From contig JALXCH010000326.1 of the NCBI GenBank assembly GCA_026991005.1, positions 1-14,385 of the forward strand: a stretch of 14,385 bases of DNA. Reading direction: 5' to 3'. Each line of letters opens with the position of its first letter. Position 1 is the first letter of the stretch. The notes under the pieces were generated by a model that was given only the letters and a program-made list of their open reading frames with translations, was not told the origin of the DNA and searched no databases. A program made the translations under genes and the position numbers. Shown in pieces: positions 1 through 7,269 of the stretch. This DNA is from Calditrichia bacterium. Lineage in GTDB: Bacteria; Calditrichota; Calditrichia; RBG-13-44-9.

Positions 1-63
1 TATTTCTTGTATTAAATGGGGTGGAACTTGTTTTATTTTTTTATTTATTTCTTTGACGCTCAT
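1..63 (-). CDS. Small antitoxin-like protein, N-terminus only (DUF2281-like)
   Basis: The first 21 codons of a minus-strand gene are visible, and the gene runs off the left edge. The peptide begins MSVKEINKKIKQ and continues with V-P-P-H-L-I-Q-E-I. A lysine-rich start followed by x-L/V-P-P-x-L-I/x-E is typical of short DUF2281-type antitoxins that precede a PIN-domain or similar toxin. The ATG at 63-61 is chosen because an AGAGGAT ribosome-binding site lies 5 to 10 bases upstream. A nearby ATG at 70 hits a stop after nine codons. A TTGTAA / TATATT promoter lies at 85-113. The gene follows repeat-cassette copy 1 in transcription order, as other gene cassettes here follow such copies. Family assignment rests on only 21 residues and is tentative. 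Confidence 0.5.
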   Translation of the reverse strand, partial: MSVKEINKKIKQVPPHLIQEI

Positions 64-84
64 TTTTCATCCTCTTTTATTTTT

Positions 85-119
85 AATATAATTGATACTT
101 TTGGTATTTACAAAAATAC
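85..119 (-). promoter_or_regulatory. Promoter with overlapping palindrome for the left-edge antitoxin-like gene
   Basis: Read on the minus strand there is TTGTAA (108-113), a 17-base spacer, and TATATT (85-90). A perfect inverted repeat GTATTT-acaa-AAATAC (104-119, plus strand) overlaps the -35 box and could be an autorepressor operator, as is usual for toxin-antitoxin promoters. This is inferred from sequence only. Confidence 0.45.
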
Positions 120-151
120 AATACGGCTGCTTGGAAATTATTATTATACAG

Positions 152-239
152 TATAACGCCCAAAACTAACCGGAGCGGGACAGGGATGTGCCGGTTTACC
201 CCTATCTTTATGGGGTTCCGGTTCAGTGAATTGTTATTT
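152..239 (-). other. attC recombination site of repeat cassette copy 1
   Basis: Left core TATAACG (152-158) and right core GTTATTT (233-239) bound an inverted repeat AACCGGA (168-174) / TCCGGTT (217-223). An inner hairpin CCCC (199-202) / GGGG (212-215) lies between the arms. In gene orientation it starts with AAATAACAATTCACT-like sequence and ends in GCGTTATA. This resembles well-known class 1 integron attC sites such as that of aadA, which begin TAACAATTC and end GCGTTAG. Confidence 0.7.
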
Positions 240-548
240 TTGTAAGCAGCAAAATTTCTTTTGGCGCGAGCCCCGGTCGAAAGCAAGCACCCATTTTTCG
301 CTGCGCCTGTTCCGCACCGGCGGGAAACGCAACCCAGCGGTTTTTCTTCCACCAACCTTGCCGGAGAAAAAGAACCATTTTTATTTAATCCGACCAACTT
401 TCTCGGCGCCAAAGCCAGAGGGAACATTCATTTGTTTAATAATTTTTTAAAAGCACAAGTTCAATTTAAATATTTAATGGTAAACCAGCAAGATTTTTCC
501 GCTTTGGCGCCTGAAGATGGAACAATTTTTCCGCCGGATAAAAATAAA
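152..548 (-). repeat. Repeated non-coding integron cassette, copy 1 (about 397 bp)
   Basis: This is the leftmost of six copies of one cassette. It comprises an attC (152-239) plus about 310 bp with conserved landmarks: GGCGCGAGCC, the CACCGGCGGGAAAC hairpin segment, CCGGAGAAAA, a GGCGCCAAAGCC hairpin near 404-420, AATATTTAATGG, GCAAGATTTTTCCGCTTTGG, and a final A-rich AAAAATAA. Short open frames exist on both strands, but they shift by indels between copies, so I do not call a protein. In this copy the terminal AAC is degraded to AAAAATAAAAAC. The stretch 64-642 holds this element, its two attC sites and no gene. Confidence 0.8.
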
Positions 549-613
549 AACACCGTCCAGCTCCAGCTTATGAGCGTAGTGGATTGGTGATCAGCTCGAG
601 CGACTTGTTCGGC
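545..613 (-). other. attC site downstream of higA
   Basis: AAC (549-551) begins the site and GTTCGGC (607-613) ends it. The arms GTCCAGCTCCAGCT and AGCTCGAGCGAC (plus strand) pair as GTC, GCTC and AGCT, with a two-base bulge and one mismatch. The site begins 30 bases beyond the higA stop codon, which is where a cassette attC should be. The left core is partly eroded. Confidence 0.5.
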
Positions 614-642
614 TTTTCTTTTAGAAAATATATTAAGCAGTC

Positions 643-957
643 TCAAGTTTTTTTTTCTGCTTTCAACGGCTTGATATCTTTTAAAACCTCTTTTTCTTTC
701 CTGATGACCTTATATAAATCCCACCTTAACTGGAGATTTAACCAAAAATCTTCTGATGTGCCGAAATACCTTGCCAATCTTAAGGCAATACTTGGTGTTA
801 TGCCTCTTTTTCCATTTATAATTTCATTTATTCTCTGGTATGGCACTTTAATAGCATTTGACAATTGACGCTGATTTATCCCCATTGGTTTTAAAAATTC
901 TTCTAATAATATCTCGCCTGGGTGTGTGGGTTCTCTATGAGTTGGAATTCGTACCAT
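643..957 (-). CDS. higA: HigA-family antitoxin (XRE/Cro helix-turn-helix)
   Basis: This 104-residue protein should neutralise the adjacent HigB toxin and repress the operon in the cytoplasm. It has the HigA/VapI hallmarks. An N-terminal THPGEILLEEFL segment is at residues 11-22. The helix-turn-helix is at about 28-50 (INQRQLSNAIKV then QRINEIINGKRG). The trailing ITPSIALRLARYFGTSEDFW is at 53-72. Length and motif order match the family. It is the second gene after higB, with a 5-base gap. An AAAGGAT ribosome-binding sequence overlaps the end of higB, which suggests translational coupling. The reading frame is intact, and an attC lies 30 bases after the stop, so higBA reads as a complete cassette. 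Confidence 0.93.
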   Translation of the reverse strand: MVRIPTHREPTHPGEILLEEFLKPMGINQRQLSNAIKVPYQRINEIINGKRGITPSIALRLARYFGTSEDFWLNLQLRWDLYKVIRKEKEVLKDIKPLKAEKKT

Positions 958-962
958 CTCTT

Positions 963-1262
963 TTATCCTTTATGATAATCTACAATCTCTACTTCATCGG
1001 GACCCTGGTTCCGCCATTTAAAACAAATCCGATATTGATCATTTATTCTAATACTATATTGGCCCGATCTCCTTCCCTTTAAGGCCTCTAACCTGTTGCC
1101 TGGTGGAATTAATAATTCTTGTAAATTTACAACAGAATCAAGTAGTTCCAATTTTCTCCGCGCAAGTTTCCATAATTTTTCAGGGCAACTTTTTCTGGCC
1201 TTTTTCGTTCTTTTTCCATTGAAAATATCTTCTGTTCCACTATCTTTAAATGATAATATCAT
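963..1262 (-). CDS. higB: HigB-family toxin (RelE/ParE-like mRNA interferase)
   Basis: This is a 99-residue basic protein of the HigB family, whose members are ribosome-dependent mRNA endonucleases. Typical landmarks are the start MILSFKDSGTEDIFNGK, the basic helix around residues 19-37 (RTKKARKSCPEKLWKLARR), the P-P-G-N-R-L-E-A-L-K-G stretch at about 54-64, and the C-terminal IRINDQYRICFKW followed by V-E-I-V-D-Y-H. Toxin-first order is normal for higBA. The start at 1262 matches the family N-terminus although no Shine-Dalgarno sequence precedes it. The predicted -10 box places transcription initiation at or next to this ATG, so the message may be leaderless. No damage is visible, so the pair should be functional. 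Confidence 0.93.
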   Translation of the reverse strand: MILSFKDSGTEDIFNGKRTKKARKSCPEKLWKLARRKLELLDSVVNLQELLIPPGNRLEALKGRRSGQYSIRINDQYRICFKWRNQGPDEVEIVDYHKG

Positions 1263-1297
1263 AAAATGATGATATCACGGTTATCATGTTATAGCAA
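1252..1297 (-). promoter_or_regulatory. higBA promoter and candidate HigA operator
   Basis: On the minus strand, TTGCTA (1292-1297) and TATCAT (1269-1274) are separated by 17 bases. A perfect inverted repeat ATGATA (1269-1274) / TATCAT (1282-1287) covers the -10 box. A second imperfect one, GATAATATCA (1252-1261) / TGATGATATC (1267-1276), overlaps the start codon. Operators over the -10 and start are typical of autoregulated toxin-antitoxin loci. HigA binding here is inferred. Confidence 0.5.
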
Positions 1298-1312
1298 GGA
1301 CCTTTTTATATT

Positions 1313-1401
1313 GCCGAACGCTTAAAATTAACCGGAGCGGGAGAGAAAAGTTCCGCTTTACCTCTATCTTTTTAAGTTTCCGGTTGAGTGAATTGTTATT
1401 T
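1313..1401 (-). other. attC site of repeat cassette copy 2
   Basis: Left core GCCGAAC (1313-1319) and right core GTTATTT (1395-1401) bound the arms TTAACCGGAG / TTCCGGTTGA. The inner CCCC/GGGG hairpin of copy 1 is not kept (CCTC ... AAGT here), while the outer arm is identical. This is the pattern expected if only the arms are under selection. Confidence 0.68.
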
Positions 1402-1708
1402 TTGTGAGCAGCGAAATTCTTTTGGCGCGAGCCCGGGACGAAGGCAAGCGCCCATTTTCGCTACGTCTGTCCTGCACCGGTAGGAAACGTCACCCGGCGG
1501 AAACTCTTCCACCCGCATTTCCGGAGAAAACAGAACCGCTTTCATTTAACACTGACCAACCTTCCCGGCGCCAAAGCCAGGGGGAACATTCATTTGTTCA
1601 ATTATTTTTTAAAAGCCCAGGTTCAATGTAAATATTTCATGGTAAATCAGCAAGATTTTTCCGCTTTGGCGCCTGATGGAGGAACAATTTTTTCCGCCGG
1701 GTAAAAAT
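1313..1708 (-). repeat. Repeated non-coding integron cassette, copy 2 (about 396 bp)
   Basis: This copy is complete with well-preserved ends: homology to the other copies begins right after the left AAC and ends at AAAAATAAC on the right. It carries the TCCTG...TAGGA version of the internal hairpin (1470-1485) that copy 5 shares. It lies between higBA and brnTA. The stretch 1263-1749 holds this element and its attC sites and no supportable gene. Confidence 0.85.
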
Positions 1709-1779
1709 AACGACAAAGGTCAGCGGCGCCAAACCACAAGCGAAGCGGTTTAGGCGTCCGCTGCACCGACTTGTTCGGC
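1705..1779 (-). other. attC site downstream of and overlapping brnA
   Basis: This is one of the clearest attC sites in the window. Core AAATAAC (1705-1711) and core GTTCGGC (1773-1779) flank a long stem. On the plus strand GGT-CAGCGG-CGCC-AAACC pairs with GGTTT-a-GGCG-t-CCGCTG-c-ACC, where the lower-case bases are unpaired. A short apical ACAAGCGAAGC loop joins the arms. Periodic unpaired bases on one arm are the hallmark by which integron integrase selects the strand. The brnA stop codon (1750-1752) lies inside it. Confidence 0.82.
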
Positions 1780-1960
1780 TTTTTTATATCTTTTCATCAG
1801 CCTGGCCAAAGACCTAAGCGCTTCATTTACTGAAGCTGAATCAGGGAAGTATTCTATCAAATCTGGATCAAGTTTTATTAGATTGGTCCCGCTTTTATAC
1901 TTAGCAGCATACTTCCCACGGATACCATTGCTAAAATCATATTCCTTTAACATATCTGGA

Positions 1961-1980
<20 letters not shown>
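1750..1980 (-). CDS. brnA: BrnA-type antitoxin partner of BrnT, intact
   Basis: This is a 76-residue antitoxin. The start at 1980 is preferred over upstream codons because it overlaps the end of brnT by 20 bases and has an AGGAAA ribosome-binding sequence. The protein contains LKEYDFSNGIRGKYA (about residues 9-23), then LDPDLIEYFPDSASVNEALRS. This matches the widespread antitoxin family paired with BrnT-type toxins (E-Y-D-F-S ... R-G-K ... L-D-P-D-x-x-x-x-F-P-D-S-x-S-V-N-x-A-L-R). It should bind the toxin and DNA. The last nine residues, AEQVGAADA, are encoded by the attC site and not by the ancestral gene, so the true domain ends near RYKK. The cognate toxin is broken, so this antitoxin has no functional local partner. 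Confidence 0.85.
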
Positions 1981-2255
<275 letters not shown>

Positions 2256-2380
2256 CTATAAATTTGGCCTGATTACACTTATACCATAGGCATTGCAAAC
2301 ATGAGTATTGTATCTTTCATCATGTATTGTTGTTATCAATATCTCACAGTGAATGGTAAGTTTAGTCTCATATTATTTTA

Positions 2381-2513
2381 GCCGAACGGATAGTTGCCAA
2401 GCTGACGGTGGGTGTGTGCAGACAAAACATCCCGAAACAAACAAAAATTCATAGTCCAGCCCATTTCCCAAAGCCTCCCAACCCCACCGTTCAGCTTGAT
2501 CAAATTGTTAGAA
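2381..2513 (-). other. Long attC site of the FG-GAP protein cassette
   Basis: Core GCCGAAC (2381-2387) and core GTTAGAA (2507-2513) flank the arms AAGCTGACGGTGGG (2399-2412) and CCCACCGTTCAGCTT (2483-2497). These are exact complements except for one extra T in the right arm, the single extrahelical base typical of attC. At 133 bp it is a long, VCR-like site. It differs in sequence from the other attC sites in the window. Confidence 0.85.
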
Positions 2514-2587
2514 TTACTTTTTTATCTTATTTTAACAGCAAGACACTTTTACAATTATATTACTCAAAGCTGGCTGTTGAATAATTC

Positions 2588-2613
2588 CCCAGCCCCACCG
2601 AAACGGGGCCGGG
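2588..2613 (-). terminator. Strong GC hairpin after the FG-GAP pseudogene
   Basis: CCCAGCCCC (2588-2596) and GGGGCCGGG (2605-2613) form a nine-pair stem with one G-T pair and an 8-base loop, starting 36 bases beyond the stop at 2649. No U-tract follows on the minus strand, so it is either a weak or Rho-assisted terminator or an mRNA 3' stabiliser. It is striking because the surroundings are AT-rich. Confidence 0.4.
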
Positions 2614-2648
2614 TCTCTTTTACCAGAGGTTAAGTAAACAACCTGCTT

Positions 2649-4518
2649 TTATTTTACCAGAAGCATTTTGCGGGTTAATCGCAAGTTATCAGTAATTAAC
2701 TCATATATGTAAATTCCGCTGGAAACTGGATCCCCATTTTGATTTTTACCTTTCCATTGCACCTGATGAAATCCCTTCTCCAGAAATCCATTCACCAAAA
2801 TCGCTACTCTTTCTCCAGAAATAGAGTATATTGTTAACCTTACTCTCTGATCAAATGGCAGACTAAAACCGATTATTGTAGTAGGATTAAATGGATTGGG
2901 ATAGTTGGGAAGCAATGAAATTTCATTTGGCTTAAGCGTAGTCGTTAAATCTATTCGTTTTTTTGATTTGGAAGAAAATCCCGGTTCGACAGTATTCGCA
3001 ACATTTGAAAAATCAGATACATTGTTGGCATTATCTACTGCTTTTACTTTATAATAAACTCCGCCGGCTGGCTGACCACTTTGTGCAATGATGACCTCAT
3101 TATCCAGATAAGTGTTATTTGTAACATTATCTGCAATAAGATTATACTCATTATCATATAAACTACGATACCGCCAAACCTGATAATGACTTAAATCTCT
3201 CTCTCTGTTCTCATCCCATTGTAATGTGGGGTGTTCTCCAGATTGACCAAATAAAATTAAATTTTTTTAGTGGCGCCGGTGCAGCATTCCCCTGATTTTC
3301 AAAATATTTTATTCCAATACCTTCCAAGGTTAATACCGGTGGCCATTGATAAATATCCCACTGTTTTTCATGATAACCATTGAACAATTCCAGATCACCG
3401 TCATTATTCAGGTCTTCAGCGCTGATATTACCAAACCAGAACTGATCTGGAGGAGGACTAGGGATATCCATAGAGGGAAGATAGAAGTAGTCACTCTGGA
3501 AAGCACTGCCATTATCGTTGTAATAAATAATCACATCTACATTAAAATCCACGCTCCATGAATATTCACCACCCATGTATTTCATTGCCAGATCATTATA
3601 ACCGTCGCTGTTAAAGTCTGCGACTAATAAATTATCACCGCTTAACCCACCAATAGAGGGATTATGAACTGCATTAATATAATTACTGGAAATTGTACCC
3701 TCATCGGATAAATATACCCGGGCATCGATATTAGAGGAGTGATAATTGATGAAAAGATCATCAGAGCCGTCGTTGTTAAAATCGCCGAAAACCCCAACAG
3801 AAGCTGTATTATTTGACCAGGTGGGGCTGGAAGGTAGAGTTGAACCGGTGTTCTCGAATACATAGACACAACTACCTTCCTCTTCGGTGCCCTGAATGCC
3901 AACAGCTAAAGATTGCCGCTGATTACCGGTTGGGCTGGAAGATAGTTGGCCAAAACTCAACGAGCGAACCGTACCGTTAGAAAATGTCCAGGTCCAACCA
4001 GGGGTTGTGCTTAAATTTCCACCAGAAATACCATCATAAATTTTAACTGTTCCATTTGTTGCTACCGCTAAATCCATCCTATCATCATTATTATAATTTC
4101 CCCAGGCAACTACCACAGCGTTACTGGTGGTAACTGACCAATCCGGATTAGAGCTTAATGTGGAACCGTTATCTTTAAACACCCATACGCGGCTTCCGGC
4201 GGCAACTGCCAGGTCTTTGTCGTTATCATTATCCATATCCTCAAACGCGACCCAATTAACCTTGTCGGATATACTGCCCTGGTAGGTTCATAAGGTAGTA
4301 GCGTCGTTTTTTACCACGCACAGCCAGGGTTTCCCTTGATATTGACTGCCGACTACCACATCGTAATAATTGTCGCCATTAACATCCCACTAGGCGGTCA
4401 TGGCCCGAGAAGTCCGATTAGAAATGCTCCAAAATGAAGTGAAGGAATTAGTGATCTGTACTATAGTTATGGAACTAAAAATAATGGTATAAATCAGGAC
4501 ATAATAAATTATTTTCAT
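2649..4518 (-). pseudogene. FG-GAP/VCBS-repeat secreted protein, pseudogene with three lesions
   Basis: The reconstructed gene runs from ATG 4518, has a signal peptide (MKIIYYVLIYTIIFSS...), and would encode about 622 residues. TAG at 4390-4392 (codon 43) and TGA at 4288-4290 (codon 77) interrupt it. A run of seven A on the coding strand (3262-3268) shifts the frame, and six would restore it. Between the lesions are FG-GAP calcium-loop motifs such as DVNGDNYYD, DMDNDNDKD, NYNNDDRMD, DFNNDGSDD, DFNSDGYND and DLNNDGDLE. After the shift comes a fibronectin type III-like segment (LQWDENRERDLSHYQVWRYR ... YYKVKAVDNANNVSDFSN). A type IX secretion sorting domain follows (LLPNYPNPFNPTT ... GERVAILV ... 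SGIYIYEL ... KMLLVK). The length is 1870 bases, one more than a multiple of three. It is a paralogue of the intact gene upstream and is likely a decayed cell-surface or extracellular protein. Confidence 0.88.
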
Positions 4519-4572
4519 TATATAACTCATTAAGATTTTAGTGAAATTAATTTAATAAACATCATCTGTCCA

Positions 4573-4589
4573 TCAGAATCACCTCCTTT
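4573..4589 (-). promoter_or_regulatory. Near-perfect Shine-Dalgarno and ATG opening a three-codon frame
   Basis: On the minus strand AAAGGAGGT (4581-4589) is followed after 7 bases by ATG (4573), which reads M-D-R-stop. It is the best ribosome-binding site in the window. It lies 10 bases after the intact FG-GAP gene and 55 bases before the pseudogene start, and it is out of frame with the pseudogene. It may be the relic of the original start or a coupling leader. Confidence 0.35.
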
Positions 4590-4598
4590 GCATTAAAG

Positions 4599-6590
4599 TT
4601 ATTTGATGAACATCGCTTTAATTGTTTTACTTCCAATCGGCGTTACAATCTGGAAAAAGTAAATTCCGCTGGCATTTGAGTTCAGGATGTTTTCATGAAT
4701 CTTAATCTGGTAGCTTCCCGCCGGATAAAACTTCTCTTTTACCGGAATTGCGACTTTTTGACCCAGTATGTTATAAATTATCAGGTCTATTATTCCCGTT
4801 TGCGGTAAAACAAAGTGAACTACCGTTGAATTATTAAAAGGATTCGGAAATGCGCGTAATGATAATTGCTGAATAACCGGGGTCATCCTTTCGCTTATTC
4901 CCACGATACTTTCTTCCCATATCCGAACACGGGCAGGGTAGAATTGTTTGCCAGTGATTAATTCTACATTATTATCATCATCTAAATCAGCAGCAAGGGC
5001 ATGATGAATGGCGCTGCTGTCCACAGTAGGACTGTAAAATATTGGTTTAAAAGGGTACTGATAATTGGGATTTCTCTTTAGCAAAATAGCATAACCGTCA
5101 AAGTGTGATGGAGGACCTGGTTTATATATTTCAGCTGGAGCAGTTATATATAACTCATTATTTATAAAATTCCAGTTCCCTCCCCATAAACAATAACTAC
5201 CATGATAAAACGAGGTAGAGTCGAGACTTATAATTTTGAAAACATCATCATCAATAGCCATTAAATATAATATAGCACTTCTACCTGGATACCAAGACCA
5301 ATAATCACTTAGAATTATTAAGTTGAGAAGGCCATCCCCGTCAAAATCAAAAATTTCAGGGTATATCGGATTGCAAATTCTTGTATCAAACCATTTTTGT
5401 TGGAAACTCTGGTAACCGTCATATTCCCAGCGGTGAATTTGCGTGCTGGCGCCCGCCATTCCCACATAAATATCACCCCACCCGTCATTGTCCAGGTCGC
5501 CCACGGCAATTCCATGTATCGGCAATTGTTGTATCCGCAGCCACCAGTGAAGGCGCTCAAAAGTATTGGGATTTGCGTTTTCGTAAAATTCTACATAAGT
5601 ATAGTGTGTCGAAAGATTATCCCTATCCATACCAATGATTAATTCTGGTTTTCCATTCAAATCACTATCTGCCCAACGGGCACAGCGGGGATGAATATCG
5701 GTCATGGTCACAAAGGCCGGTATCATCTGGCGGGTAAAACTGTTGTCCCCCGTATTTTCAAAAAGAATTAGGTAAGGATCCAATGTCCAACCAGGAGGGC
5801 CACCACCGCTAAAAACACACAACTCCAGATTTCCATCGGCATCTAAATCAGTTATCTCCATAACTCCAAAATCGTATGTAGTATCCTGAAAGGTAAATAC
5901 TTCCTGATAGGTGTTATCAGCAACATTCTCGTAGATATGCAAAACGTCCAGTGATCCCCAGAGCACTGGCCAGGTTCCTAATATCAACTCTTTTTTCCCA
6001 TCCTGATCCAGATCTCCGATTAATACATTGTAAAGGTGATAGCCAAGATTCTCATTTTCCCATGCTATTTGAAAACCATTACTAACCTTTAATGTTTTTG
6101 GTAATTCTCTTCTTATCTGGTATCTTTCGGGATGCGCATCGTACTCACTTCGGGTAATAATCTTATTAGCCCATTGCATCAAATAGTCCTTCTGTCCATT
6201 CTCAAACTTGATATTAAGGATATGTCGCATATATTTCTTATCATAAGTTCCAGTTATTTTCTTTATGGGCATATCAAATTCCCACACGGCATTTTCTTTT
6301 TCAGCGAACCCACTTACTATCCCGTAATGTAGTTCTAATTTATTTTTCTTGAAAATAAAAGCATCCTGACGATTGTCGTTGTTTATATCCACAATCGCAA
6401 CAAAAGAGGGAAGGTTTTCCGATATAATCTGACCGTTATAATCGGTTGGAATTAGGATAATTTCAGGATTATTAAATACCTTAGTCACCGGCAATTCAAT
6501 ACCACTTGAAATTGCCGATTTTACTATATTTAGTAAAAGAATAATATAAATATAATATTTCATGATTTTTTCAGATTTTGGGTCGTTCAT
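4599..6590 (-). CDS. Secreted FG-GAP/VCBS beta-propeller protein with type IX sorting domain
   Basis: This 663-residue protein is predicted to be exported across the inner membrane by Sec and across the outer membrane by the type IX system. The N-terminus has a hydrophobic signal segment (about residues 12-28, YYIYIILLLNIVKSAIS). Seven D-x-[DN]-x-D/N-x calcium-loop motifs of FG-GAP/VCBS repeats lie near 68, 192, 248, 308, 364, 414 and 534 (for example GDLDQDGKKELILG and GDLDNDGWGDIYVG), consistent with a beta-propeller. Residues 576-663 are a Por-secretion C-terminal domain (FPNPFNNST ... DLIIYNILGQKVA ... SGIYFFQIV ... KAMFIK). The frame is intact. An alternative start at 6563 (MKYYIY...) gives a more canonical signal peptide, and neither start has a Shine-Dalgarno sequence. 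Ligand or activity is unknown. Together with its broken paralogue downstream it sits between attC sites, which is unusually large cargo for one cassette. Confidence 0.9.
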   Translation of the reverse strand: MNDPKSEKIMKYYIYIILLLNIVKSAISSGIELPVTKVFNNPEIILIPTDYNGQIISENLPSFVAIVDINNDNRQDAFIFKKNKLELHYGIVSGFAEKENAVWEFDMPIKKITGTYDKKYMRHILNIKFENGQKDYLMQWANKIITRSEYDAHPERYQIRRELPKTLKVSNGFQIAWENENLGYHLYNVLIGDLDQDGKKELILGTWPVLWGSLDVLHIYENVADNTYQEVFTFQDTTYDFGVMEITDLDADGNLELCVFSGGGPPGWTLDPYLILFENTGDNSFTRQMIPAFVTMTDIHPRCARWADSDLNGKPELIIGMDRDNLSTHYTYVEFYENANPNTFERLHWWLRIQQLPIHGIAVGDLDNDGWGDIYVGMAGASTQIHRWEYDGYQSFQQKWFDTRICNPIYPEIFDFDGDGLLNLIILSDYWSWYPGRSAILYLMAIDDDVFKIISLDSTSFYHGSYCLWGGNWNFINNELYITAPAEIYKPGPPSHFDGYAILLKRNPNYQYPFKPIFYSPTVDSSAIHHALAADLDDDNNVELITGKQFYPARVRIWEESIVGISERMTPVIQQLSLRAFPNPFNNSTVVHFVLPQTGIIDLIIYNILGQKVAIPVKEKFYPAGSYQIKIHENILNSNASGIYFFQIVTPIGSKTIKAMFIK

Positions 6591-6603
6591 AAATATTGCG
6601 TGA

Positions 6604-6632
6604 ATTATAAGTTATTTAATTCTAACGCCCAA
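6604..6632 (-). promoter_or_regulatory. Candidate promoter spanning the cassette junction upstream of the FG-GAP gene
   Basis: On the minus strand TATAAT (6604-6609) is preceded by 17 bases and TTGGGC (6627-6632). The -35-like box lies in the attC of repeat copy 3, and the -10 box lies in the next cassette. The -10 is perfect and the -35 is poor, so this is a weak call. Confidence 0.35.
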
Positions 6633-6708
6633 AGCTAACCGGAGCGGAACAGGAATGTGCCGGTTTACCCCTATCTTTATGGGGTTCCGGTTGAGTGAAT
6701 TGTTATTT
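6620..6708 (-). other. attC site of repeat cassette copy 3
   Basis: Core TTCTAAC (6620-6626) and core GTTATTT (6702-6708) flank arms CTAACCGGAG / TTCCGGTTGAG with an inner CCCC/GGGG hairpin. In gene orientation it begins ATAACAATTCACTCAA and ends GGCGTTAGAA. This is the closest of the six repeat copies to textbook class 1 attC ends. Confidence 0.75.
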
Positions 6709-7016
6709 TTGTGAGCAGCGAAATTCTTTTTGGCGCGAGCCCGGGATGTTGGCGAGCGCCCATTTTTCGCTGCGCCTGTTCCGCACCGGCGGGAAACGGA
6801 ACCCAGCGGAAATTCTATCACCCGCCTTTCCGGAGAAAACAGAACCGCTTTTATTTAAACAGAACAACCTTCCTGGCGCCAAAGCCAGGAGGAACATTCA
6901 TTTATTTAATTATTTTTTAAAAGCCCAGGTTCAATTTAAATATTTCATGGTAAATCAGCAAGATTTTTCCGCTTTGGCGCCTGATGGAGGAACAATTATT
7001 TCAGCCGGGTAAAAAT
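6620..7016 (-). repeat. Repeated non-coding integron cassette, copy 3 (about 397 bp)
   Basis: This copy is complete and well preserved, and useful as a reference. It has an attC, a perfect CCTGGC-gccaaa-GCCAGG hairpin (about 6872-6889), the TTCCG...CGGGA internal hairpin (6779-6794), and an end at AAAAATAAC. The longest open frames (about 105 residues plus, 69 residues minus) are not maintained in the other copies because of indels, so no gene is called. Confidence 0.87.
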
Positions 7017-7269
7017 AACGTGGTGATCAGTAAACCAAGAGCAATGCCGTCCAAAACTTCAAAAATATCCTCAACTTAAAATGGTGATAAATACTTAAAA
7101 ATAAATCCAGACCACCCTCGGCTCACCTGCATTGGAAGTTACTACACCAACACACCGACTTTATAGTGCACATCGAACCGAATTATAAGATTAATTGCAG
7201 GAACAGCAAAAAAGTAGCTGCTTTCCTTTGGTAATTCTTTCTTTTATACTTGTTGCTAATTTTCTCTTT
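7017..7269 (-). other. Spacer after the PIN cassette; attC not recognisable
   Basis: This region begins with the AACGTGG that usually opens an attC and ends at the PIN toxin stop. I could not find a matching GTT core and paired arms, so the site is either degenerate or deleted. A small imperfect hairpin AGCAGC / GCTGTT (minus strand, roughly 7204-7235) lacks a T-tract. I see no open reading frame that I can support. Confidence 0.4.

Noticed and set aside
226..590. Open frames of 60-110 codons in the repeat copies on both strands (for example plus-strand frames ending V-N-Q-Q-D-F-S-A-L-A-P).
   Set aside because: The last 40 or so codons of one plus-strand frame are shared by three copies, but copy 4 has an internal stop, copy 5 a one-base deletion and copy 6 stops. 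Substitutions show no strong third-position bias by eye. I treat the repeat as non-coding.
2412..2633. Plus-strand 73-codon frame over the attC and hairpin.
   Set aside because: It overlaps the inverted-repeat arms of the attC and the GC hairpin, has no family resemblance, and is opposite to every other gene.
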